Source: an uncultured Flavobacteriales bacterium (GTDB lineage Bacteria; Bacteroidota; Bacteroidia; Flavobacteriales; Schleiferiaceae). From it: a stretch of DNA of 12,817 nucleotides. The position numbers were made by a program, and so were the translations under genes. Location of the stretch: the NCBI GenBank assembly GCA_903821715.1, contig CAIJMB010000042.1, positions 1 to 12,817 on the forward strand, in the 5' to 3' direction. Below, piece by piece: positions 6,432-12,817 of this stretch (its first letter is position 1; the number at the start of each line of letters is the position of its first letter). The notes below the pieces were generated by a model that worked only from the letters and a program-made list of their open reading frames with translations, did not search any database and was not told the DNA's origin.

Positions 6432-7403
6432 ATGGCCCCGAGTATTGACATGGAAGCCCGCTTCCTCGACTACGTTTCTGCCGAAAATAAGGTGGAGCCC
6501 AAGGATTGGATGCCCGACGCCTACCGCAAGACGCTTGTGCGACAGATCAGCCAACATGCTCACTCTGAGATTGTTGGAATGCTTCCTGAGGCGAACTGGA
6601 TCACGCGAGCTCCCTCGCTCCGCGCCAAGCTCATTTTGCTTGCCAAGGTTCAAGATGAAGCCGGCCACGGCCTCTACCTCTACTCGTCTGCGGAGACGCT
6701 CGGAACGTCGCGCGACCAGATGATCGACGACCTCCACACGGGTAAGGCGAAGTATTCGAGCATTTTCAACTACCCGACCCTCACTTGGGCCGACATGGGC
6801 GCTGTGGGTTGGTTGGTTGACGGAGCCGCGATTCAAAACCAAGTGATGCTATGCCGGACTTCGTACGGCCCCTACAGCCGTGCCATGGTTCGCATCTGCA
6901 AAGAGGAGAGCTTTCACCAGCGCCAGGGCTACGAAATCATGATGCATTTGGCGCGCGGAACCAAGGAGCAAAAAGCCATGGCCCAAGACGCCCTCAACCG
7001 CTGGTGGTGGCCATCGCTAATGATGTTTGGACCAAGCGACGACCAGAGCCCCAATTCAGCCCAAAGCATGGCATGGCGCATCAAGCGCAAGTCGAACGAC
7101 GAGCTGCGCCAAGAATTTGTAGATAAGACGGTTCCACAAGCCGAGTTTCTGGGCTTGACGCTGCCCGATCCCGACCTCAAATGGAACGAAGAGCGCGGCC
7201 ACTACGATTTTGGCCCCATCGACTGGGCTGAGTTTTTTGCCGTAGTTGCGGGCAACGGCCCCTGCAACACCGAGCGCCTCGAGGCCCGGCGTTCAGCTCA
7301 CGCAGAGGGCACGTGGGTTCGCGAGGCCGCGACTGCCTATGCCGCTAAACAAGCTGCCCGTCGTGCCGCAACCGCCCCTACTGCTAAAGCATCCGCAGCA
7401 TGA
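6432..7403 (+). CDS. paaA: Phenylacetyl-CoA epoxidase, catalytic subunit PaaA
   Basis: PaaA is the di-iron monooxygenase subunit that epoxidises the aromatic ring of phenylacetyl-CoA, the key step of aerobic phenylacetate breakdown. The 323 residues contain the carboxylate and histidine ligand motifs: Glu in ISQHAHSE (about 46), DEAGHG (75-80) and KEESFHQRQ (157-165). Further family blocks are MEARFLDYV near the start, PEANWITRAPSLRAK, CRTSYGPYSRAMVRI and NRWWWPSLMMFGPSD. The ATG at 6432 is used; a second in-frame ATG at 6450 is closer to the conserved start. After the conserved end there is an Ala-rich tail of about 25 residues. The stop overlaps paaB as ATGA. Confidence 0.97.
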   Translation: MAPSIDMEARFLDYVSAENKVEPKDWMPDAYRKTLVRQISQHAHSEIVGMLPEANWITRAPSLRAKLILLAKVQDEAGHGLYLYSSAETLGTSRDQMIDDLHTGKAKYSSIFNYPTLTWADMGAVGWLVDGAAIQNQVMLCRTSYGPYSRAMVRICKEESFHQRQGYEIMMHLARGTKEQKAMAQDALNRWWWPSLMMFGPSDDQSPNSAQSMAWRIKRKSNDELRQEFVDKTVPQAEFLGLTLPDPDLKWNEERGHYDFGPIDWAEFFAVVAGNGPCNTERLEARRSAHAEGTWVREAATAYAAKQAARRAATAPTAKASAA

Positions 7404-7690
7404 GTACGCCCGACCAATGGCCCCTTTGGGAAGTTTTTGTTCGTTCCAAAAACGGGCTTTCGCACAAGCATTCAGGTAGCCTTCACGCGCCCGACGCCGA
7501 AATGGCGCTGAAAAACGCCCGCGACGTCTACACGCGCCGCAGCGAAGGAACCAGCATTTGGGTCGTGCCGTCAAGCGCGATTGTAGCATCTGCTCCCGAT
7601 GAAAAAGAGGTGCTCTTCGCGCCTTCAGACGACAAAGTGTACCGCCACCCCACCTTCTACGAGATTCCGGATGAAGTGGGACACATGTGA
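7400..7690 (+). CDS. paaB: Phenylacetyl-CoA epoxidase subunit PaaB
   Basis: A 96-residue structural subunit of the epoxidase complex, thought to bridge PaaA-PaaC pairs. It has the family opening WPLWEVFVRSKNGLSHKHSGSLHA followed by DAEMALKNARDVYTRR, an EGTSIWVVPSSAI strand and the end FYEIPDEVGHM. Length is typical. The start overlaps the paaA stop by four bases (ATGA), and the coding end overlaps the start of paaC by 20 bases, so the subunits are probably translated in a fixed ratio. Confidence 0.95.
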   Translation: MSTPDQWPLWEVFVRSKNGLSHKHSGSLHAPDAEMALKNARDVYTRRSEGTSIWVVPSSAIVASAPDEKEVLFAPSDDKVYRHPTFYEIPDEVGHM

Positions 7691-8435
7691 TGCGTCGGTG
7701 CAGTACCTGCTGCACCTCGGCGACGACGCCCTCATCTTGGGTCACCGCCTCAGTGAGTGGTGCGGCCACGGACCCATTCTGGAAGAAGACATCGCGCTGA
7801 GCAACTTGGCCCTTGACCTCGTGGGCCTGGCACGCCAGTACTACCAGCTCGCAGCCCAGCGCATTGGCAACGGCATGACCGAAGACCGCATCGCCTACTG
7901 GCGCAGCGACCGCGAATTCCGCAACCACGTGCTCGTCGAGCAGCCCAACGGCGACTTTGGTGACACCATGGCACGACAGTTTTACTTTGACGCCTTTCAC
8001 TTTTTGCAGCTCGAAGCCCTGCAGCACTCAAGCGACATCGAACTCGCTGCCATTGCGCGCAAAGCAATCAAAGAGACGACCTACCATGCCCAGCACAGCT
8101 CCGAATGGGTCGTACGCCTCGGCGACGGAACTGACGAAAGCCGCGCACGCATTACCGCCTCATTGGCTAAATTCTGGCCGTTTACTTCGGAACTTTTTGA
8201 GCCTTCTTCGGTAGACCGCGCGGCCCATGCAGCCGGCTGGGGACCCGATGTGGCCAGTCTTCGCGGCCCTTGGCTCGACCTCGTTCAAGAGGTGCTTGAG
8301 CAAGCTGAGCTCCAACTTCCAGAAGGCCATGCCAAACTGTTGCGCGGCAAGTCCGGAATCCACAGCGAATCCCTCGGATTCCTTCTTGCTGAAATGCAGA
8401 GTTTGCCTCGGGCTTATCCCGACGCAACGTGGTAA
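7671..8435 (+). CDS. paaC: Phenylacetyl-CoA epoxidase subunit PaaC
   Basis: PaaC is the ferritin-like partner of PaaA; in characterised complexes it is structural and helps bind substrate and reductase. The 254 residues show YLLHLGDDALILGHRLSEW (about 12-30), the helix EEDIALSNLALDLVGLAR, the conserved VLVEQPNGDFGDTMARQFYFD (88-108) and ETTYHAQHSSEWVVRLGDGTDES. The open frame starts further upstream inside paaB, but the ATG at 7671 puts the conserved YLLxLGD block at its usual distance, so I take that start; it overlaps paaB by 20 bases. The end GTGGTAA contains both the paaD start and the paaC stop. Confidence 0.95.
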   Translation: MKWDTCDASVQYLLHLGDDALILGHRLSEWCGHGPILEEDIALSNLALDLVGLARQYYQLAAQRIGNGMTEDRIAYWRSDREFRNHVLVEQPNGDFGDTMARQFYFDAFHFLQLEALQHSSDIELAAIARKAIKETTYHAQHSSEWVVRLGDGTDESRARITASLAKFWPFTSELFEPSSVDRAAHAAGWGPDVASLRGPWLDLVQEVLEQAELQLPEGHAKLLRGKSGIHSESLGFLLAEMQSLPRAYPDATW

Positions 8436-8917
8436 GCGTTTCTGATCTCGAACACTGCCTGCACCAGGTGGCGGACCCTGAGGTACCCGCTCTTTCGGTG
8501 ATGGACCTCGGAATCGTGCGCTCCGTGCGCCTTGAGGACGGCTTGTGCCAGGTGGACCTAAGTCCCACCTACACGGGCTGCCCTGCCACCGAACGAATTG
8601 AGCGCGACGTGCGCGAAGCACTTGAAGCACTTGTCGGCGTCGGAAACGTCCGCATTCGTACCGTGCTGGACCCGCCATGGACCACCGACTGGATTAGTGA
8701 TGAGGGATTGCGCAAGCTTGAAGACTACGGAATCGCCCCTCCTCCGCGACGGACCAGCGACAAGCGATCGTTGCTCAGCATCCACAAGCCGCTAGCCTGC
8801 CCCCGCTGCCGCAGCATACACACTGAGCGCATCTCTGCGTTTGGTTCAACGGCCTGCAAAGCGCTTCACCGCTGCTTGGACTGCCTCGAGCCATTTGAAG
8901 CGTTCAAATGCATCTAG
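8429..8917 (+). CDS. paaD: Phenylacetate degradation protein PaaD (MIP18/DUF59 family)
   Basis: PaaD is needed for phenylacetyl-CoA epoxidase activity and is thought to mature or insert the Fe-S cluster of PaaE. The 162 residues have an N-terminal DUF59/MIP18 domain with DPEVPALSVMDLGIVRSV (about 16-33) and DLSPTYTGCPATE, and a C-terminal cysteine region with CPRC, FGSTACKALHRCLDC and a final FKC, which probably binds metal. The start is GTG at 8429, overlapping the paaC stop. It is the last gene of the paaABCD run; a hairpin follows 17 bases later. Confidence 0.95.
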   Translation: MVSVSDLEHCLHQVADPEVPALSVMDLGIVRSVRLEDGLCQVDLSPTYTGCPATERIERDVREALEALVGVGNVRIRTVLDPPWTTDWISDEGLRKLEDYGIAPPPRRTSDKRSLLSIHKPLACPRCRSIHTERISAFGSTACKALHRCLDCLEPFEAFKCI

Positions 8918-8933
8918 AACGTCTTTAAATGAA

Positions 8934-8963
8934 AAAACCCCAAGCATTGACGCTCAGGGTTTT
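8934..8963 (+). terminator. Weak intrinsic terminator after paaD
   Basis: AAAACCC at 8934-8940 pairs with GGGTTTT at 8957-8963, with an inner AGC/GCT pairing around a six-base loop. An A run precedes it and a short T run ends it, as in many Bacteroidota terminators. It lies 17 bases after the paaD stop and would separate paaABCD from the next unit, though read-through is likely because the T tract is short. Confidence 0.55.
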
Positions 8964-9029
8964 AGGTGGTTTGGTGTGAAGCCGTGCTTGGTTTCGGATA
9001 CAAATGTGAGGCAAAGACTGATTTTGCAT

Positions 9030-9051
9030 ACAATTTATCGTGAGAAATTGT
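9030..9051. promoter_or_regulatory. 22-bp palindrome upstream of the membrane regulator-like gene
   Basis: ACAATTT at 9030-9036 and AAATTGT at 9045-9051 are perfect 7-bp inverted arms with an 8-base spacer, centred about 43 bases before the ATG at 9084. The arrangement suits a dimeric DNA-binding protein. The right arm ends in TTG (9048-9050), and 21 bases on lies TAAATTCA (9072-9079), a poor -7 match; if that is the promoter, the palindrome covers its -33 region. Operator function is an inference. Confidence 0.35.
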
Positions 9052-9083
9052 GAGAGACGATTGATTTCACGTAAATTCACACT

Positions 9084-10475
9084 ATGAAATGTGCTCAGAT
9101 CTCGGTCATCTTTTGCCTTTTAGGGTTGAGTGCCACTGCTCAAACTATTCAACAAAATAGTCCAGACTTAGGCATCGCTTACCTTGTTCACAATGACAGC
9201 ATCAAGCAAATAGACTTCCACCGAGGTCAAATCGCTAGCCTCCACAATACGGGGTGGGTCGTGCGGGACACCTTTCCTTTGCTGCCAGATCCGATGCGGA
9301 CACTCCTTCACCCCACGCCTACCGTTACTCAGACACCTGACACTACAATAATCCACTTTAGAGGATCTGGTCTCGTCTATGCCCTGCGCCGCAACGGCCA
9401 ATTAGAACGACTTGATCGCACATTCTACTCGGGATACAACAATGGGGCGCAACGTTACTTTGATGGTACTCGACTATGGAGCCTAGGGGGGACTGGGTTT
9501 TGGAACACACAAGACCTTGCCCTGTACTATGACCCCGAGCTTAGAGAATGGGAACGCCGACTAATGTCGCCTTCCATTCCAGACGGATTTGCCGATGGCA
9601 TGTTTAGCCCCAACGACAATGGGGTGATCACTAGTATCGTAAAAGATGGTGCGCCCAATTCACGACCAGAACCCACGTACACGGCGTACCTAATGGACCT
9701 GAACAACGGAGCCTACACCCGCTTAGGAGTGGCCGCAGAACGTAATCGAGGCCCCAAACTTTCAGACATCGGCCCATTCGCACAGTGGAACGCTACGAAC
9801 ATTTCCCTATTTGAAGGGCGATTGTACCTCGCCAATATGGTTACGAATGAACTTCAAGCATGCGAAGCCCTTCTGGATGTGTACTCCAATCCATTTAACG
9901 GAACAAACGGAATTCTCATTAGCCCGCACAAAGTGGTCATGGTTCAGACGGCGAGTACGCTTACCAATATTCATGTCAAAATCGAAGAGCAGACCTTCGA
10001 TGAATTTATGGCTCAGCTCAACCCAAGAGCTATTGGGCCCATTTATGAATCCGGACCCATGCATTCGGTCAAAGCCAATTGGAAGGCTTACGTACTGCTG
10101 TTCATCTCATTTCTTGCTCTTACTGGGCTGATTCTTCGCTATCAACGGTCGCGCCCATCCATTGAGCGCAACTTCGCTCAAGCTCTTAGTCCCTTAGCAC
10201 GACTTGCCCTGCGTCACTTGCTTCTTCAATCCTCCGATAGCCTTGTGACCCCCGACGAATTGAATCAAATTCTAGCAATCGAAGACAAAACATGGGATAA
10301 CCAACGAAAAATCCGAAGCAATATCCTTCAAGAAATTGAAGAAAAGGGCATGCAATTCTTAGGCGTACCTTCGTTTATCGAACGCGTAGCTAGCGAAGAA
10401 GACCGCAGAATTCGCCGCTACCGGATCAAACTCGAACTCCGCGAAGACCTACTTCCTATTTTAAAGTATGTATAA
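9084..10475 (+). CDS. Membrane protein with Kelch-like periplasmic region and winged-helix-like cytoplasmic tail
   Basis: No named family is recognised. The 463 residues begin with a signal peptide (about 1-20, ending SATAQ). The exported part has a Kelch-like blade, GGTGFWNTQDLALYYDPELREWERR at about 135-159 and further strand-rich sequence, so a beta-propeller sensor or binding domain is plausible. A transmembrane helix spans about 335-351 (AYVLLFISFLALTGLIL) followed by RYQRSR, which sets the C-terminus in the cytoplasm. That tail (about 365-455) has TPDELNQILAIEDKTWDNQRKIRSNILQEIE and then a basic ERVASEEDRRIRRYRIKLE wing-like strand, resembling a winged-helix DNA-binding fold. It could be a one-component membrane regulator. 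GC is visibly lower than in neighbours (47% and 38% in two 60-base rows against 63% in a paaH row). The stop lies 8 bases inside paaG, so it is co-expressed with paaGH. Confidence 0.85.
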   Translation: MKCAQISVIFCLLGLSATAQTIQQNSPDLGIAYLVHNDSIKQIDFHRGQIASLHNTGWVVRDTFPLLPDPMRTLLHPTPTVTQTPDTTIIHFRGSGLVYALRRNGQLERLDRTFYSGYNNGAQRYFDGTRLWSLGGTGFWNTQDLALYYDPELREWERRLMSPSIPDGFADGMFSPNDNGVITSIVKDGAPNSRPEPTYTAYLMDLNNGAYTRLGVAAERNRGPKLSDIGPFAQWNATNISLFEGRLYLANMVTNELQACEALLDVYSNPFNGTNGILISPHKVVMVQTASTLTNIHVKIEEQTFDEFMAQLNPRAIGPIYESGPMHSVKANWKAYVLLFISFLALTGLILRYQRSRPSIERNFAQALSPLARLALRHLLLQSSDSLVTPDELNQILAIEDKTWDNQRKIRSNILQEIEEKGMQFLGVPSFIERVASEEDRRIRRYRIKLELREDLLPILKYV

Positions 10476-11247
10476 GTATTTAAGCGTCTCCACTCATGGG
10501 GCAACTCTGCGCCTCGCCCTCAACAGGCCCGACGTGTACAATGCGTTTCACCGCGGCATGGCACTCGAGCTACAGCAGGCCCTCGCTGAAGCCGACCGCG
10601 ACCACGAGGTGCGTGCCGTGCTCCTAACTGGCGAAGGCAAAGCATTTTGCAGCGGTCAAGATCTGAGTGAAGCCATTGATCCTCAAGGCCCTGGCCTTAA
10701 CCGCATTCTCAGCGAGCACTACAACCCGCTCGTGCTTCAAATGCGCTCCCTACGCAAGCCCGTCGTGGTTGCCGTGAATGGCGTCGCAGCTGGAGCCGGC
10801 GCCAACCTCGCACTTGCGGGCGATGTTGTCCTGGCTGCACAGTCCGCCAAGTTCATTCAGGCCTTCAGCAAGATTGGCCTGATTCCCGATACGGGCGGTA
10901 CCTTAACCCTTCCGCGCCTCGCCGGATTCGCCAAAGCCAGCGCGTGGATGATGCTTGCCGACAGTGTTTCGGCTGAAGAAGCAGAACGCCACGGGCTCAT
11001 TTACCGCGTCGTGGCCGACGACACCTTGGCTGACGAAGCCATGGCCGTGGCCCAAAAGCTCGCCGCAATGCCCACCGAGGCACTGGCCCTTACCAAAGAA
11101 GCCCTCAACGCCACCGCATTCCACGGATTTGCCGAACAACTGGAGCTTGAGCGCGCCCTGCAAAACCGCGCGGGAGCCACCGCCGACTTTGCTGAGGGCG
11201 TTGCGGCATTCCTCGAGAAACGCCAACCTCAATTCCGCGGCCAATGA
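10468..11247 (+). CDS. paaG: 1,2-epoxyphenylacetyl-CoA isomerase PaaG (enoyl-CoA hydratase family)
   Basis: PaaG converts ring-1,2-epoxyphenylacetyl-CoA to the oxepin form, the step after the epoxidase, and can also shift double bonds later in the pathway. The 259-residue crotonase-fold protein carries GKAFCSGQDLSEAIDPQGPG (about 57-76) and NGVAAGAGANLALAGD (104-119) for the oxyanion hole, and FSKIGLIPDTGGTLTLPRLAG (133-153) with the single catalytic acid Asp141 of the isomerase branch, where hydratases such as PaaF carry glutamate. YNPLV and the C-terminal AFLEKRQPQFRG also match PaaG. The ATG at 10468 lies inside the end of the membrane-protein gene (8-bp overlap), and the stop overlaps paaH as ATGA. 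Confidence 0.93.
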   Translation: MYKYLSVSTHGATLRLALNRPDVYNAFHRGMALELQQALAEADRDHEVRAVLLTGEGKAFCSGQDLSEAIDPQGPGLNRILSEHYNPLVLQMRSLRKPVVVAVNGVAAGAGANLALAGDVVLAAQSAKFIQAFSKIGLIPDTGGTLTLPRLAGFAKASAWMMLADSVSAEEAERHGLIYRVVADDTLADEAMAVAQKLAAMPTEALALTKEALNATAFHGFAEQLELERALQNRAGATADFAEGVAAFLEKRQPQFRGQ

Positions 11248-12407
11248 GTCCCCGATTCTTCAACCAAAAAGCCATGGTCGTCGGCGCCGGCGCCATGGGC
11301 GGAGGCATCGCCCAAGTCCTGGTAGAGGCCGGCTGGGAAGTCCTTTTGTACGACACCCAAGACGCGTCCCTCGAGAACGGAATTGCCCGCGTGCGCGGCG
11401 TGTGGGCCAAGCTCGTCGAAAAGGGCAAAATCAGCGACGCGCAGCGTTCCGCATACAACCAGCAACTTAGCGCAGCCTACGTGCTGCGTGAGGCAACCGA
11501 CGTGAGCCTTGTGATTGAGGCCATCTATGAAAACCTCGACGCCAAGCGGTCAGTGTTCACTACCCTCGACGATGTGGTTCGCGAAGACTGCATATTGGCC
11601 ACCAACACCTCGTCGCTCAGCGTATCGTCGATTGCCGCCGGCGTGAAGCGCCCCGAGCGCGTCGTGGGGCTGCACTTTTTTAACCCGGCTCCATTGATGC
11701 CGCTGGTTGAGATTGTTCCCGGAATCGCAACCGCCCCCGAGGTCGTCGAGGCCTGCATGGCCGCGGTCGCCGCATGGGGTAAAGTGGGCGTGGTGGCCAA
11801 GGACACCCCCGGGTTTCTCGTCAACCGCATCGCGCGGCCGTTCTACGGCGAGGCGCTGCACCTGTTCGAAGAGCAAATGGCCGACATGGCGACCATTGAC
11901 TGGGCGCTCACTGAATTGGGCGGATTCCGCATGGGACCCTTTGCCCTCATGGACCTCATCGGGCACGACGTCAACTACGTCGTCACCGAAACGGTCTGGA
12001 AGCAGTTCTACTACGATCCCCGATTTCGCCCCAGCCTCAGCCAGAAGCGCCTGCTCGACGCCGGGTGGCTCGGCCGCAAGTCCGGCCGCGGATTCTACGA
12101 CTACCGCAGCGGCGCCACGCTTCCCGAACCTACGCGCGACGAGGTCCTTGGTCGCGCCATTGTCGACCGGGTGGTGGCCATGCTGATCAATGAGGCCGCC
12201 GACGCCGTGTACCGCGGAATCGGTTCCGAGTCCGACGTCGAAACCGCCATGCTCAAAGGCGTCAACTACCCCAAAGGCCTGATCGCCTGGGGCCGCGAGT
12301 GGGGTTGGACCACGGTCCGCGATCGCATCGAGGCCCTTCACCGCCGCACCGGCGACGCCCGCTACCGCGTGTGCCCCTGGATTCACGACCAAATTTCTGC
12401 CCAATGA
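11244..12407 (+). CDS. paaH: 3-hydroxyacyl-CoA dehydrogenase PaaH
   Basis: This NAD-dependent enzyme oxidises the 3-hydroxyadipyl-CoA formed late in phenylacetate breakdown, before thiolytic cleavage. The 387 residues show the Rossmann loop GAGAMGGGIAQVL (about 14-26), EAIYENLDAKRSVF, NTSSLSVSSIA, the catalytic histidine in GLHFFNPAPLMPLVEIV (His144) and the C-terminal dimer domain with KDTPGFLVNRIARPF and GRKSGRGFYDY. A second, partial 3HCDH C-terminal domain follows (about 295-350, with MLINEAADAV and AMLKGVNYPKGLIAWG). E. coli PaaH is near 475 residues, so this form is shorter, as in single-Rossmann relatives. Start and stop both sit in ATGA overlaps, with paaG and with the next gene. Confidence 0.93.
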   Translation: MSPRFFNQKAMVVGAGAMGGGIAQVLVEAGWEVLLYDTQDASLENGIARVRGVWAKLVEKGKISDAQRSAYNQQLSAAYVLREATDVSLVIEAIYENLDAKRSVFTTLDDVVREDCILATNTSSLSVSSIAAGVKRPERVVGLHFFNPAPLMPLVEIVPGIATAPEVVEACMAAVAAWGKVGVVAKDTPGFLVNRIARPFYGEALHLFEEQMADMATIDWALTELGGFRMGPFALMDLIGHDVNYVVTETVWKQFYYDPRFRPSLSQKRLLDAGWLGRKSGRGFYDYRSGATLPEPTRDEVLGRAIVDRVVAMLINEAADAVYRGIGSESDVETAMLKGVNYPKGLIAWGREWGWTTVRDRIEALHRRTGDARYRVCPWIHDQISAQ

Positions 12408-12817
12408 ACTACCTAATGTCTGCGGTGGACCGCGTTCGCAGTTGGTCCGACGAAGAGTACGGCCAAAGCCTCAGCACCTTTCTCGACGAGCAGCCCATGC
12501 TCTTCTCGTGGCTCATTCGTCTCAGCGAGGAGTTTGACGACGACGTGCACGAGCAGCTCGTACGCAGCGCCATGGTTCTTCGCGAGGGCTTTCGCGGCAT
12601 GGGTCTTTCGGTCGGAACCATTTCGGACGTGTGCATAGTCGACGTCACCACCGAGGTCGTCGAAACGTTTGAAGCACTTGAAAATGAGGTCGAGGTCATC
12701 GACCTCGAAGGAATCGAAAAAGTCGCCCGCTCCCCCTTTGTGCACACTGAGGTGCGGAATTTCTTGCACCAAGAGCTCCGCGCCGGCCTTCCGCGCGGCG
12801 AAGCTGACCAGCACAAC
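12404..12817 (+). CDS. Unidentified acidic protein downstream of paaH (partial, runs off the window)
   Basis: An open frame of 138 codons starts at an ATG whose ATGA overlaps the paaH stop and continues to the window edge without a stop. Codon use (G or C at most third positions) matches paaH, and the two overlapping open frames on the minus strand have no such support. The protein is soluble-looking and rich in Glu and Asp, with no signal peptide or membrane segment. Visible stretches are FLDEQPMLFSWLIRLSEEFDDDVHE (about 27-50) and a later segment alternating acid and aliphatic residues, EVEVIDLEGIEKV. I recognise no family. Its coupling to paaH suggests a role, or at least co-expression, with phenylacetate use. 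Confidence 0.8.
   Translation, partial: MNYLMSAVDRVRSWSDEEYGQSLSTFLDEQPMLFSWLIRLSEEFDDDVHEQLVRSAMVLREGFRGMGLSVGTISDVCIVDVTTEVVETFEALENEVEVIDLEGIEKVARSPFVHTEVRNFLHQELRAGLPRGEADQHN

Noticed and set aside
11550..12404. Open frame of 284 codons on the minus strand
   Set aside because: Antisense to paaH, with composition rich in Gly, Val, His and Asp as expected from reversed high-GC codons and no family motif.
12409..12816. Two minus-strand open frames at the right edge
   Set aside because: They oppose the + strand frame that begins in an ATGA overlap with paaH and has G or C at most third positions; the minus frames lack both supports.
1..12817. CRISPR array, tRNA or rRNA genes
   Set aside because: No regularly spaced direct repeats and no tRNA- or rRNA-like stretches were seen on reading both strands; a covariance-model scan was not possible here.

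Overview
The window looks like chromosomal DNA from a Bacteroidota bacterium, probably a flavobacterial-type lineage with unusually high GC (coding third positions are mostly G or C). Four things point there: genes start without Shine-Dalgarno boxes; a -7 element TAGATTTG fits the Bacteroidota consensus TAnnTTTG; a phenylacetate (paa) cluster sits next to lipB and a fused phosphoglucose/phosphomannose isomerase; and there is a membrane protein with a Kelch-like exterior and a cytoplasmic DNA-binding-like tail. The assignment is an inference, since no rRNA or other marker is present.

Layout. Positions 2-73 hold the last codons of an unidentified + strand gene. Positions 71-321 are a non-coding block bounded by a 29-bp imperfect inverted repeat and filled with short GC-rich hairpins that have GAA loops; each outer end of the repeat is exactly the stop codon of the flanking convergent gene. 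From 4665 down to 319 runs a tight minus-strand operon: bifunctional phosphoglucose/phosphomannose isomerase, lipB (octanoyltransferase), a membrane-anchored beta-lactamase-fold serine hydrolase, and a double ATPase of a peptide-type ABC transporter. Two of its junctions are ATGA overlaps. The ABC gene is cut short at the repeat. elaA (GNAT acetyltransferase, 4709-5170) is divergent from this operon and convergent with paaE.

The right half is the aerobic phenylacetyl-CoA pathway. paaE (reductase) is on the minus strand and shares a 100-bp divergent control region with paaABCD on the plus strand. PaaA, B, C and E form the phenylacetyl-CoA epoxidase and its electron supply; PaaD helps in Fe-S assembly. 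After a weak terminator comes a second unit: an unnamed membrane protein with periplasmic Kelch-like region, one transmembrane segment and a winged-helix-like tail, then paaG (epoxide/oxepin isomerase), paaH (3-hydroxyacyl-CoA dehydrogenase) and an unidentified acidic protein that runs off the window. All of these overlap at their starts and stops. The CoA ligase PaaK, the ring-opening enzyme PaaZ, PaaF and the thiolase PaaJ are not in view.

Most of the window is ordinary metabolism. The parts worth a second look are the stop-codon-anchored inverted repeat, the truncated ABC ATPase beside it, the lower-GC membrane regulator-like gene inside the paa cluster with a palindrome upstream, and the unidentified last gene.
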